A stretch of DNA of 37,379 nucleotides from Candidatus Jordarchaeia archaeon. Lineage in GTDB: Archaea; Asgardarchaeota; Jordiarchaeia; Jordiarchaeales; Jordiarchaeaceae. The notes under the pieces were generated by a model that saw nothing but the letters and a program-made list of their open reading frames with translations, did no database searches and was not told the DNA's origin. The stretch is taken from contig JAHQXB010000014.1 of NCBI GenBank assembly GCA_029856435.1, forward strand, positions 1 through 37,379, in the 5' to 3' direction. The translations under genes and the position numbers were made by a program. Below are positions 7,979-16,288 of the stretch, one piece after another. Positions within the stretch are counted from its first letter, which is position 1, and each line of letters begins with the position of its first letter.

Positions 7979-8356
7979 GTGCGCATGAAGCTTGAGATAC
8001 CCAAAAAGGCTTCAATACGTTCGGCAACGAACGAATGCCAAGCTCAACGTCTGGCATAAGGGCTTGACTGGAGTACCAGTCAAAGTAACCAAGCCCTGAA
8101 GCACAAGGAAGAGGGAGATAAGCCTGAGAGGCGTTAGTCTATGCACCGTTAAAGCCTTGAAAGTAGAGGTACAACCCCGCAAGCATCCATGAAACACTGT
8201 CTTGGCGACAAGCGGGAAATGGTGAACGAAACCTGGAAGCCACCATTTTCAAATGGTGAAGGAGGTCACTTTACTACCCATGCAGAGAAGGCCGCATGTT
8301 TAAACAGGACTCTCCTTTGTGGGGACTCTGACTGAGTTTTGAGGGATGACTTCCAC
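7979..8356 (+). ncRNA. large structured RNA, group II intron-like 5' part
   Basis: From GTGCGC (the group II 5' consensus is GUGYG) the sequence is dense with nested hairpins: GAAGC/GCTTC; CGTTCG-GCAA-CGAACG with a GNRA tetraloop; ATGCCA/TGGCAT; AGGGCTT/AAGCCCT enclosing GACTGG-AGTA-CCAGTC; ACCATTT/AAATGGT; and GGAGGTCA closing on TGACTTCC. The segments AATGCCAAG, GGTGAACGAAACCTGG and GAGAGGCG resemble domain I of bacterial-type group II introns. No domain V (catalytic triad) or reverse transcriptase is present, so this would be a 5' fragment. It could also be another large non-coding RNA. The interval 7744-8906 contains no intact protein gene. Confidence 0.45.
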
Positions 8357-8394
8357 CATTTTTAACAACATTACGTTAAAAAAATGAAATAAGG

Positions 8395-8605
8395 ATGCAA
8401 ATAGAAGAACTGCGAAGAAAAGAAAGCGAAGTAACATTCAACGAAAATGACAGGAAGCAAAAAGAAAAACTGCAAAAGGAACTAATGAAACGTAGAGAAA
8501 CTAGACAAATACCAGAAGGAATGAAAAACCCTTCAAAGAAACTGAACCCATCCCCCCTTAATTCTACAACTTTAGCCCTGAAAACACGTTTCCATTACTC
8601 TATCT
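8395..8605 (+). pseudogene. short ORF, possible truncated intron-encoded protein
   Basis: The ORF starts MQIEELRRKESEV and is rich in Lys, Glu and Arg. It ends inside the solo IS605 right end (track end 8625). The segment LALKTRFHYS, just before the junction, faintly resembles the N-terminal 'K....RFYSLYD' of group II intron-encoded proteins, and its place after the intron-like RNA would fit. The evidence is weak; it may be a non-coding shadow. Confidence 0.2.
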
Positions 8606-8851
8606 TTGACACTCTCCACGGCTGAAGCCGGGAGACTCCTGCTTCTAAGGTTTTCGTCTGCTCTGTTCATTGCCCTTTTTAGGCTTCCACTTCACTTCAT
8701 TCCACATTAGCAGGGGTTGTGCCACAGCCCGTTAGCCTCGCCTCCATAGAGGCTAGCTGATATTTTTAAGGCTCCGACGACACCGGCGTTTAAACTTATT
8801 GACAATTCGTCCCGCGGTTAAAACTGTAGGCTTTCTTGTCGCTGCGGCTTG
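8606..8851 (-). mobile_element. solo IS605-type right end, copy 1
   Basis: Read on the minus strand, this carries a decayed TnpB C-terminus (SLNAGVVGALKI, then GGEANGLWHNPC, then in another frame WKPKKGNEQS), followed by the hairpin-rich right end CTCCCGGCTTCAGCCGTGGAG. It is close to the copy at 21632 over about 240 bp, and both end in TTGACACTC on the plus strand. The reading frame is broken and no TnpB catalytic part remains. In IS200/IS605 elements this stretch also encodes the guide (omega) RNA scaffold. Confidence 0.65.
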
Positions 8852-8906
8852 TAAAGAGTATGATTGTTTATTAAGAAAAAAGGTTTTTGCAAAACACTGC
8901 TTTATT

Positions 8907-10274
8907 TCATGCTAGCAGTTCGGTTAGCTGATTTATGTCGTCTACCTTCTCTAAATTCTCAATTGTGGAGACTATTTCTCCGATTTCCTGTTTGGTTTTT
9001 ACTCCTTCTGCCATACTGTATAGTTTTTTCTTAACGTCGAAGCCCTCCTCAGGTTGGAGGAAGGCGTCATACTTGGAGAATTGGGTATAGCTGGTTCCGT
9101 CCTTCATGGTTATGGTCACTTCAGCCGATGATCCTACTGCGGGATCTCCTTTGAGTTTGATTTTCTTTATTAATTCTTGTATCTTAGGGTCTAGTATTTT
9201 TTCCATTTTTAATTGTCTTGGCGTATACTCCTTGTCAACCAAGGATATGGCCATGGGATAGTATCCGTCTATTAGAAGTGCTTGGTAGGTCCAGTCTCGG
9301 CGATTCTTGATTCTCTCATAGAAATCGGGGTAGCGTAGAGAGTAGAATCCCGCAGTCAACATCATGATAAATGGGCACCTTATACTTATCTCTTTAACAT
9401 TTTCCGGCTCAACTTTGGTGCTGTTTGCGGTTTTGAGGATGGCATCTATTGGAGCATTGTAGTAGGCCACCACTGGGAAGGGTTTGTTCACCAGTTTCAG
9501 TGTTCTCCAATCCCTTCCCAAATCTTTTGTGATTATCTCCAGTCTGGATAAGTCGGGTATATTGGAAGCCATGTTGCAGTATCCCAGAGAGTGCTCCAGT
9601 ATCTCGTGGCTTCCACTCAAACCCGCCTGAGCTAAATTAGCTGAAGTAACTCCTACATAGACGGGCATTCCGGTGAGCATACCCTTACAATCTGCAGCCC
9701 AGCTAATCATGGTGTTTCCCTGCACATGGGTGCACGCTATACCCATAGCGTCCATTAACTGTTCCACATCTAGACCCATCAATTTGCCCGCCACTAGTGG
9801 TACGTCAATTGCGTGATTCGGCGAGGCGTGCCCCACATGGACAGGGTCCACTAACACTTCTCCAGTTCTTCCTCCAACCTCGTTTCCAATAACTAGAGCG
9901 GTGATTATTTCCTTACCACTGGAGCCGTAACTTTCACCCACAGCCAAAGCTGTTGGAACACCCGCGTCTCCCACGTGTGATTCTGGTAAGTAGTCCTCAA
10001 ACTCCAAAATGCATGCAAGGTAAGAGTTCACCATAGCGGCGTTTCTCATGGAGGTTTTGTAGCCACCGCTAATCACTGTGGACTCCGGCTTGTCACCCCA
10101 ATTTTTAACCGCTTTGATCATCCGTTGCCCGGGCTCCATCATCGAACCGGCATATATTGTGGCTATCATATTTATCAACTGGTTCTTTACACAAGAAACC
10201 ACTTCCTTCGGAATATGTTCGTACCTCAGGTTGTAGGCCCATTCCGCAACTTTTCTTGTAATGCCTTGCCGCAT
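8907..10274 (-). CDS. MmgE/PrpD family protein
   Basis: 455 aa, the usual length of MmgE/PrpD proteins, which include 2-methylcitrate dehydratase, cis-aconitate decarboxylase and many uncharacterised lyases. Family features are VVSCVKNQLINMIATIYAGS at the N-terminus, MRNAAMVNSYLACILEFEDYLPESHVGDAGVPTALAVGE (the catalytic-region His/Asp block), NHAIDVPLVAGKLMGLD and VNKPFPVVAYYNAPIDAIL. The substrate cannot be read from sequence. GGTGG sits seven bases upstream of the ATG. It is the last gene of a three-gene operon with an M24 peptidase and an SCP2-like protein, 20 bp behind the latter. With no citrate-cycle genes nearby, a propionate role is not supported. Confidence 0.85.
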   Translation of the reverse strand: MRQGITRKVAEWAYNLRYEHIPKEVVSCVKNQLINMIATIYAGSMMEPGQRMIKAVKNWGDKPESTVISGGYKTSMRNAAMVNSYLACILEFEDYLPESHVGDAGVPTALAVGESYGSSGKEIITALVIGNEVGGRTGEVLVDPVHVGHASPNHAIDVPLVAGKLMGLDVEQLMDAMGIACTHVQGNTMISWAADCKGMLTGMPVYVGVTSANLAQAGLSGSHEILEHSLGYCNMASNIPDLSRLEIITKDLGRDWRTLKLVNKPFPVVAYYNAPIDAILKTANSTKVEPENVKEISIRCPFIMMLTAGFYSLRYPDFYERIKNRRDWTYQALLIDGYYPMAISLVDKEYTPRQLKMEKILDPKIQELIKKIKLKGDPAVGSSAEVTITMKDGTSYTQFSKYDAFLQPEEGFDVKKKLYSMAEGVKTKQEIGEIVSTIENLEKVDDINQLTELLA

Positions 10275-10294
10275 TTTTTTACCACCTCTCTTTT

Positions 10295-10654
10295 CTACTT
10301 TAATAGGGATAGTAGCTGTACAACCATTCCCAGAGCCAGAGCTGTGTTTTGCGCATCCTTGTTCACTACAAGTCTATCTGCGGCGGCCACGCTTGCCAAG
10401 TTTGCCTCGCCACGAAAAACCGATTTCCAGTCTTCTTCGTCCATCTCCACTGTAGCGGCCACCCATTCACTCTCCCCCTCCTCAAAATAAGCGGTTTCCG
10501 GCTCCACAGTTAAAACATAGCTCTTCTTGCCCCTCACCTTCAAGTTATACATTTTGTTCTTGATATAGTTGTAGTACTGAGTGCCGCTAACCACTCGCCA
10601 GAGATACTCATAAGCCTTGCAAAAATGGTTCAAGCCTTCCTCTACTTCATTCAA
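10295..10654 (-). CDS. SCP2-like (sterol carrier-type) small protein
   Basis: About 119 aa. The likely start is TTG 10654 (GAGGTG six bases upstream), giving MNEVEEGLNHFCKAY; the track uses a GTG nine bases earlier. After an N-terminal helix, the sequence KSYVLTVEPETAYFEEGESEW.AATVEMDEEDWKSVFRGEANLASV follows the SCP2 pattern: strands with the G-rich turn and a 'D..d...i..G' block, then an Ala/Leu-rich C-terminal helix. SCP2 domains bind acyl chains or other hydrophobic ligands. It sits nine or more bases behind the M24 gene and 20 bp ahead of mmgE/prpD, so the three are co-transcribed. It may present a hydrophobic substrate to its neighbours (inference). Confidence 0.6.
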   Translation of the reverse strand: MNEVEEGLNHFCKAYEYLWRVVSGTQYYNYIKNKMYNLKVRGKKSYVLTVEPETAYFEEGESEWVAATVEMDEEDWKSVFRGEANLASVAAADRLVVNKDAQNTALALGMVVQLLSLLK

Positions 10655-10672
10655 TATAGACACCTCAAAAAT

Positions 10673-11851
10673 TTATACTTCTCTTATTAAGGGCTCCACA
10701 GGAGTCTTGGTGAGCTTCTCAGCACCCTTCTTAGTGATGAGTATGGGTATTTCTAGTCTCAGGCCTCCCACTCCGGGATGGTTCAACTGTATGAAGAGTT
10801 CTTCCACCATGTTCTCTTTAAACTCCATACTCGCCCAAGGCTCGAAACTGCTAATGGGGGGATACCACTCATGGCCCACTATTCCCAGACCATGGCCAAA
10901 AACTGGCGGAACATGTGGAAGATACTCGGTCTGGAAGAGCTTCTTGGAAATTTCGTTGGCGATTTCTCCAATTTTCATCCCCGGCTGTATATTATCAAGC
11001 ATATAGTGCACTATTTCATTGTAGGTGTCTATGAGTTTCTGCTGCTTGGGTGTAGGCTTACCCATAACCACATTGTATGCGAGGTCCGAGTAGTAGAGTT
11101 CGTAGGTGCAGTGGAGATCTATGCAGACCACCTCTCCCTTTCTTACCTTTTTGTTGCTGGGAGGTGTACAGGCACACTTGCTTAGGGCTCCACGTTCCCC
11201 AGAATAGATTTCATCTCCCCCGGTTACTGGCCAGTTCCACATGGAACCCAGCTCCCGCATTCTTTTCTCTCCCGCCCCCACTATGGCGGTTTCCGTAACC
11301 CCCACGTCCAAAACTTCCAGAGCCGCCTTCTGACCCTCATCTGCAATCTGGGCCGCCTTCTTGAGCAGTTTTATTTCCTCCGGCTCCTTTATTACGGCCA
11401 CCTCGTTTACCACATCTGAGCCATCAACAATCTCTGCTTCTGGTAGACACTCCGTTAGGGTCTGATACTCAGCATGGGTGATTAGTCCCTCCACGAGCCT
11501 TGGGGAGAGGCTCATCTCTATTCCAATTGTGGCATTTTGGAGCTTATTCTCTTTGACTCTATTAGCAATTTGCTCCATCCAAGTTATACCCTTAATGGGC
11601 CCCCACTCGTACACGTCTTTTATCCAGGTTTCGGTTTTCACCCTAGAAGCCTCAATAACCGAGGGATAGACTGCCACTTCGCCCTCAAGGGGCACGTAGA
11701 CTGCGGCCCGGTAGGGGATAAAGGTTCCCGAAATGTAGCATACACTGGAAAGTCTTGTTCCCACCAGAATATCTATGCCTTTCTTCTCCATATTGGACCT
11801 TATTCTCTCGATCCTCTTCTCAAAATCAAACTTCGGCTTCAAAACATACAC
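10673..11851 (-). CDS. M24 family metallopeptidase (Xaa-Pro peptidase/creatinase-like)
   Basis: 392 aa with two domains. The N-terminal creatinase-like domain has VGTRLSSVCYISGTFIPYRAA. The C-terminal pita-bread domain keeps the five metal ligands: two Asp in VVCIDLHCTYELYYSDLAYN, His in FGHGLGIVGHEWYPP, and two Glu in MVEELFIQL and GLRLEIPILIT. The family includes aminopeptidase P, prolidase and creatinase; which activity applies here is not decidable. The start is ATG or GTG near 11851, with a TTG nine bases downstream as an alternative. It heads the operon with the SCP2-like and MmgE/PrpD genes. A pairing of M24 with MmgE/PrpD suggests breakdown of a small organic compound rather than housekeeping peptide turnover (inference). 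Confidence 0.85.
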   Translation of the reverse strand: MYVLKPKFDFEKRIERIRSNMEKKGIDILVGTRLSSVCYISGTFIPYRAAVYVPLEGEVAVYPSVIEASRVKTETWIKDVYEWGPIKGITWMEQIANRVKENKLQNATIGIEMSLSPRLVEGLITHAEYQTLTECLPEAEIVDGSDVVNEVAVIKEPEEIKLLKKAAQIADEGQKAALEVLDVGVTETAIVGAGEKRMRELGSMWNWPVTGGDEIYSGERGALSKCACTPPSNKKVRKGEVVCIDLHCTYELYYSDLAYNVVMGKPTPKQQKLIDTYNEIVHYMLDNIQPGMKIGEIANEISKKLFQTEYLPHVPPVFGHGLGIVGHEWYPPISSFEPWASMEFKENMVEELFIQLNHPGVGGLRLEIPILITKKGAEKLTKTPVEPLIREV

Positions 11852-11976
11852 CCCTTCAAAAATTTTCTCAAGTAATCTAAGCTATTTATGGATAAGGGGT
11901 TAAAAGGCTTTTTAAGAATTTGTAACGCCATAATCAACACAGCAATAAAGAGGAGTTTACTTTTCGGGGGAGGGAC

Positions 11977-12429
11977 TCATTTTAGTTTTTCTCCGCAGTA
12001 CTTGCAGAATCGGGAGTCCCAGTCAATTTCCATGCCGCAGAAGGGGCAGAAACTCACCTTTGGTTTGGGTATGGGAGTGAATCCTCCTGAGAATAGGGTG
12101 TGAATCATTGTGCAGAGGTTTCTCCAGGAATCTTTTAGTTTGGCCTTTTCCCTCTCGAATGTCTCTTCGTCCATTTCTCCATTTTGGAAGTATGGTGTAA
12201 TTTCGTAACTTACAGTGATGGAAACATGCTTCTTATCCTTTTTGAAGGTGAGGGGCCCCACCGAGTCGGCATAGCATAACTTTCGGCTAATTAGGATTCG
12301 ACCTCCTTCCCAATCCTTTTCCACCATTATGAATCCCAAATTGCTGATGACTTCCTCTATGAGGTTGAAAAACTCTTCCTCAGACAAATCCACATCTTCA
12401 AATTCACCCAACCAGCGGAGCTCCGACAA
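11977..12429 (-). CDS. zinc-ribbon protein, unknown function
   Basis: About 150 aa. The track starts at TTG 12474; a TTG at 12429 with GGTG seven bases upstream (MSELRWLGEFEDVDL) is at least as good. The N-terminal two thirds form an alpha/beta domain (acidic helix, then strands such as GRILISRKL and HVSITVSYEI). The C-terminus is a classic double-CxxC zinc ribbon, FCPFCGMEID...SRFCKYCGEKLK. Such proteins are common archaeal orphans. It diverges from the iron-sulfur gene at 12634, so the two promoters share the 12430-12633 gap. Confidence 0.65.
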   Translation of the reverse strand: MSELRWLGEFEDVDLSEEEFFNLIEEVISNLGFIMVEKDWEGGRILISRKLCYADSVGPLTFKKDKKHVSITVSYEITPYFQNGEMDEETFEREKAKLKDSWRNLCTMIHTLFSGGFTPIPKPKVSFCPFCGMEIDWDSRFCKYCGEKLK

Positions 12430-12633
12430 TTTCACACACCAGCAAAAACCATTTGATGAAACGAGGCCTGCCAAACAACACTCATTATTCGAAACTCATA
12501 GTTCACATATATAAAAATTTTGAAATAGAAAATGTTTCTCTCTCAAATTGTTTTATGTTTTTTGGATTTTTCGAAAAGGTCTTATACTTACGAATTCATA
12601 ATAAAGAAAAAAGGTTGTTAAGGAGAGGTTTTG

Positions 12634-13716
12634 ATGAGTAGTGAGGATGTTTATCAGGAGCTGCAGAAGCACCTTGACAAGATGCCTGTGGGTTTTCCAG
12701 CCACAAATTCCGGCGTGGAACTAAAAATATTGAAGTACCTTTTCACACCCGAGGAAGCGGGAATAGCGACAAAACTAAGCTGGGAATTTGAGCCCCTCCA
12801 AACCATTTATGGCCGCTTTGACAAGTCGCAAATCTCAATGGAAGAGTTGAGAAACAAATTGGACAACATGGCCAAGAAGGGCATTGTTCACTACAAAATT
12901 GTGAAAGGCGAGAGGTACTACGCAAATCCACCACTCGTCGTAGGCATGTACGAGTTTCAGGTGAACAGGCTCACCAAAGAGTTCCAAGAGGACATTGACA
13001 AGTACATCTCTGAAGCATTTGCCCTAGAATTTATCCGCACCGGAATAAACCAGCTCAGAGTCATACCCATAGAACAAAGCGTAAAAAGCGAGGGCTTCAC
13101 AGCAACTTACGATGACCTAAGAGAAATTATTAAAAACGAGGAGGGCCCCTTTTGTGTGTCTGAATGCATATGCCGCAAGGCCGCAGAACTGAGGGGAAAA
13201 CCCTGCAGCAAGACCTCCCTTCGTGAAACCTGCATATCCCTTGGAGACACAGCCCAACTGTACATAGATAGCGGATGGGGCCGCCCCGTAAACAAGGAGG
13301 AAATTCTTGAGATACTAAGAAAAAATGAGCAAGAAGGTCTAATTCTCGAACCAAACAATGCCCAGAGACCAGACTACATATGCAGTTGCTGTACGTGTTG
13401 CTGCGGAATCTTATCCAGACTAAAAGCCTTTCCCCGCCCCACAGACCTTATCAGCTCAAACTACTTTGCCCAGATAGACCCCGAATTATGCACCGGCTGC
13501 GAAACATGTGTTCAGCGATGCCAAATGGAAGCACTAAAAATAGTAGACGAAATTTGCACAGTAGACACAGGCAGATGCATAGGCTGCGGAAACTGTGTAC
13601 CCGTATGCCCCTCCACAGCAATCACCCTGCGGAAAAAGGAAAAGGAATGGGTGCCACCCAAAACCCTAGAAGATCTTTACAGAAAAATTAAGAGCATAAA
13701 AGACCAGACAATCTAA
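12634..13716 (+). CDS. dicluster [4Fe-4S] protein with N-terminal winged-helix-like region
   Basis: 360 aa; ATG 12634 lies behind GGAGAGG (the track uses the TTG three bases earlier). Residues about 25-110 look like a winged helix (YLFTPEEAGIATKL ... LDNMAKKGIVHYKIVKGERYY). A Cys-rich middle follows, with CVSECICRKAAEL and CSKTSLRETC, then a striking CSCCTCCCG. The C-terminus has two clostridial-type motifs, CTGCETCVQRCQ and CIGCGNCVPVCP, each for one [4Fe-4S] cluster. It is probably a soluble electron-transfer or redox-sensing protein; the partner is unknown. The gene at 24738 shares the plan of Cys-rich middle plus dicluster ferredoxin end. Coding composition shifts from G/T-rich at the 5' end to A/C-rich at the 3' end. 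Confidence 0.8.
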   Translation: MSSEDVYQELQKHLDKMPVGFPATNSGVELKILKYLFTPEEAGIATKLSWEFEPLQTIYGRFDKSQISMEELRNKLDNMAKKGIVHYKIVKGERYYANPPLVVGMYEFQVNRLTKEFQEDIDKYISEAFALEFIRTGINQLRVIPIEQSVKSEGFTATYDDLREIIKNEEGPFCVSECICRKAAELRGKPCSKTSLRETCISLGDTAQLYIDSGWGRPVNKEEILEILRKNEQEGLILEPNNAQRPDYICSCCTCCCGILSRLKAFPRPTDLISSNYFAQIDPELCTGCETCVQRCQMEALKIVDEICTVDTGRCIGCGNCVPVCPSTAITLRKKEKEWVPPKTLEDLYRKIKSIKDQTI

Positions 13717-13869
13717 AAGTTGCATCTCAGTCTTTCTATATCATCCTTTTTGCTCAACTAATTCTAAAAGCACTATTGTCGAAGGGAGATGTGCCAATTT
13801 TCTGCTGGAAGCCCAAACCTTTCTCTCTGGTCAAAAAAAGGAGGGGGAGAGGCTTTTTGATTGGTTTAT

Positions 13870-14688
13870 TTATGCGCCTTTGAATTTGGGTTCTCTTTTT
13901 TCGAGAAAGGCCATTACCCCTTCCCTGGCGTCTTCGCTGGCTGTTGCAATGCTTGCCAGTGCTCCCTCAAATATTAGGCCAGCATCCACAGGTCCTTGGG
14001 ATCCAAAGTTCAGCGCGTATTTTGCTACTCTCTGGGCCACTGGCGGTCCTTTTGCTAGTTTTAAGGCGTACTGTCTCACTTCTTCCTCAAAGTTTTCAAA
14101 GGAGAACACCTTATTTACCAAGCCGATTCTGTAGGCTTCTTCCTCGTTTATTGGCTCGCCTGAGAGTATAAGCTCCTTAGCTTTGGCAAGTCCGATTAGT
14201 CTAGGCAGCCTTATGGTGCCACCCCAGCCCGGAATTATTCCACGATCCACTTCTGGTTGTCCAAGCTGTGAACCCTTAGCAGCTACTCTGAAGTCGCAGG
14301 CACAGGCTAATTCGCATCCTCCCCCAAGGGCAAACCCCCTGATTGCAGCTATCACAATTTTGGGAAACTTTTCAATTTTGGTGGTTAATTTAGCCATAAG
14401 AAGAGCGGTGTCCATCTGTGCTACGGCCATGGGAACTCCAAGGGTTAGTGTCGGCGGCTCCTTAAGATCAGCTCCTGCAGAGAAAAACCTATCACCGGCA
14501 CCCATAAGAATAACCACGTGGATGTCCTGTTGGAACCACAGTTCGTCAAATGCCTTGTCAAGGGCGTTAATTAGTGCTACGTTCAAAGCGTTGGCTTTCG
14601 GCCTGTTCATAATAACCCATGCCAAGGGAGGCTCCTTTTTAACAATAACAATGTTTTCCGACAATTCTCTTACACTCCAATCTTCCAA
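13870..14688 (-). CDS. enoyl-CoA hydratase/isomerase (crotonase) family
   Basis: 272 aa, a full-length crotonase. The oxyanion-hole motifs are GDRFFSAGADLKE and GFALGGGCELACACDFRVA. Both catalytic glutamates of true hydratases are present, in GGGCELA and in LGQPEVDRGIIPGWGGT, so syn-hydration of enoyl-CoA to 3-hydroxyacyl-CoA is likely. The C-terminal helices (AKELILSGEPINEEEAYRIGLVNKVF) are normal. It starts at TTG 14688; a later TTG is possible. No acyl-CoA dehydrogenase or thiolase is adjacent, so the pathway is open. It converges with the iron-sulfur gene at 12634. Confidence 0.88.
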   Translation of the reverse strand: MEDWSVRELSENIVIVKKEPPLAWVIMNRPKANALNVALINALDKAFDELWFQQDIHVVILMGAGDRFFSAGADLKEPPTLTLGVPMAVAQMDTALLMAKLTTKIEKFPKIVIAAIRGFALGGGCELACACDFRVAAKGSQLGQPEVDRGIIPGWGGTIRLPRLIGLAKAKELILSGEPINEEEAYRIGLVNKVFSFENFEEEVRQYALKLAKGPPVAQRVAKYALNFGSQGPVDAGLIFEGALASIATASEDAREGVMAFLEKREPKFKGA

Positions 14689-15005
14689 AACTGAACATAA
14701 TTAAATAATTCAAATTGTAAATGAACGCTTTTTCAGCCCTTTATAAAAATCTTCCGCAAAAATAGTCAGTAACAAAACCACCGAATAGCACAGGCATAAA
14801 TGTTCTAATTCTTAAAGCATCAAAGGAGGCTGCGAAATTAAAAAAAATAAGATTCCCTTATATCTCTGCCAGGTTTTGGCAATTAGCTCTCGGATACTCT
14901 TTTGGATTATGTGTGTCCTCTAGAATCCTAATTTCAGCCCAGTTATTGATGAATCTAAATTCAAAAAATAAAAGTTGTTTTGTTTCTTTGTCCCTTTTTT
15001 GGGGG
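14689..15005. other. intergenic stretch, no gene seen
   Basis: A 317-bp AT-rich gap between the enoyl-CoA hydratase start and the end of the next minus-strand gene. It should contain the hydratase promoter. Short overlapping shadow ORFs near the right end oppose the neighbouring gene. No repeat or RNA was recognised. Confidence 0.35.
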
Positions 15006-15470
15006 CTATTTTGGTTCCGTTTTCACTGTGAGTTGGCATACTGTTTCATTGTTATCCACATTGATGCCCAAAACTTGGATAATGTTTGTAGCATCAATTG
15101 TACCCATCAGCATAACAGACGTGACACATAGTGGGCAGGCTTTGTATCCTATAGATTTTCCATATTTACACATTTCCAGCCAAGGGCATTGAACAATTTT
15201 CATACTAAGATTGTTTCCAGAGTAGCTCAATTCGAACTCTTTGCCAAATACTCCGAAATTTTTACCCACAATTTCTAAATCCTTTATGAGCTCTTCCATA
15301 GTTTTAGGCGGAGCCGTACCTAAAAATTGTTGGGCCAGATTTTCAACCATGGGACCTAATATTTTTGATGATTGACGTCCGAGTAGCATGGGATTTATTC
15401 CCATCTTGTCCGCGGCACTAAGTATGGTGCCAAAAACGAATCCGTAAAAAAGATTTACTGTATCCGACAT
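15006..15470 (-). CDS. Cys-motif small-ligand domain protein, uncertain family
   Basis: The track ORF is 204 aa, but the first 50 residues look untranslated. ATG 15470 with GGTGA upstream gives MSDTVNLFYGFVFG, 154 aa. A helical N-terminal half (PMLLGRQSSKILGPMVENLAQQFLG) precedes a conserved-looking KIVQCPWLEMCKYGKSIGYKACPLC block, then strands near the C-terminus. The order of CPW, a following Cys and CPLC resembles V4R/methanogen-output-type domains that bind small molecules and possibly a metal, but the family is not certain. AT-rich sequence with several TATA-like boxes lies upstream. It precedes neither an operon nor a known partner. Confidence 0.5.
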   Translation of the reverse strand: MSDTVNLFYGFVFGTILSAADKMGINPMLLGRQSSKILGPMVENLAQQFLGTAPPKTMEELIKDLEIVGKNFGVFGKEFELSYSGNNLSMKIVQCPWLEMCKYGKSIGYKACPLCVTSVMLMGTIDATNIIQVLGINVDNNETVCQLTVKTEPK

Positions 15471-15825
15471 AAATGTTTTCACCTTCACCAGAGTTTTTAA
15501 ATGATTAGAGCTTGCTAAGGGTTGGAAACCCTGTTTTTTGAACTTGTTTCGATTAGTTTCGCTTTCCGTTTTCACTGCTTCAAATATTACGAGTTGTATA
15601 AGTAAGTTATTATGTAGCATATATACATAATAAATATTTAAATGTATTGATTCTCCAATAAAACAGTATAGTCGGAAGTCGCCAAAGAGGCCAAAGGATT
15701 AAATCAATTTGGGAGGAGACATGAAAAAACATTTTCGCTATTACGCGGATTAATAAATGTTTTCGGATGAGTTCAGCTCACCTAAACCCTATCGTTAGGC
15801 CAAATTGCTCACCCTATCGAACACG

Positions 15826-16179
15826 TCAAGACCGTATCATTGTCAGAAGCATTTTGAATCTACTTAATGCTCTCAAGGCGTGTGGCTGGTTGGCTGGCAT
15901 TATTACCATTTCACCCTCTTTCACGCGTAGAGATTCGCCAGAGATGGTGATTTCCGCTTCGCCTTCAAGAATGTGCACTAAAGCATCAAATGGTGCAGTG
16001 TGCTCACTTAAACCCTGTTCCTCGTCAAAAGAGAATAATGTAACTGTCCCGGCCTTTTTATCAATTATTGTTCTGCTCACTACAGCCGCCTCCTGATAAT
16101 CGATTAAATCCTTCAACCTTACTGCTTGCGCCACCAGTTTCTTTGTATCCATTCCCCTTTTATCATCTTCCATTTCCAC
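15826..16179 (-). CDS. small cupin-domain protein
   Basis: 117 aa. It is a single conserved beta-barrel with cupin motif 1, represented by GLSEHTAPFDALVHILEGEAEITI (G..H....E replaced by H...D..V.ILEG), and motif 2, VKEGEMVIMPANQPHALRAL (G....P...PH). One metal-binding His of motif 1 and the His of motif 2 are present. Small cupins like this often bind a metal or small ligand, and many are orphans. The family is Cupin_2. It lies downstream of the CODH homologue in the same direction, 110 bp away, which allows but does not prove co-transcription. Confidence 0.75.
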   Translation of the reverse strand: MEMEDDKRGMDTKKLVAQAVRLKDLIDYQEAAVVSRTIIDKKAGTVTLFSFDEEQGLSEHTAPFDALVHILEGEAEITISGESLRVKEGEMVIMPANQPHALRALSRFKMLLTMIRS

Positions 16180-16288
16180 TCACACCCCTAAATTATGTCA
16201 ACTTACCATAATTAATCACTCCCCCCAGAAGAGGAAAAAGAGAGGGATGCGAAGTATTTTGGGTTTAACTTTTAATTGTAGTTTTGTG

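Noticed and set aside
15721-15753. Nine-codon ORF (MKKHFRYYAD) behind GGAGGAG
   Set aside because: The ribosome site is good, but with no gene in frame downstream and only nine codons I could not call it a leader peptide; it may be chance.
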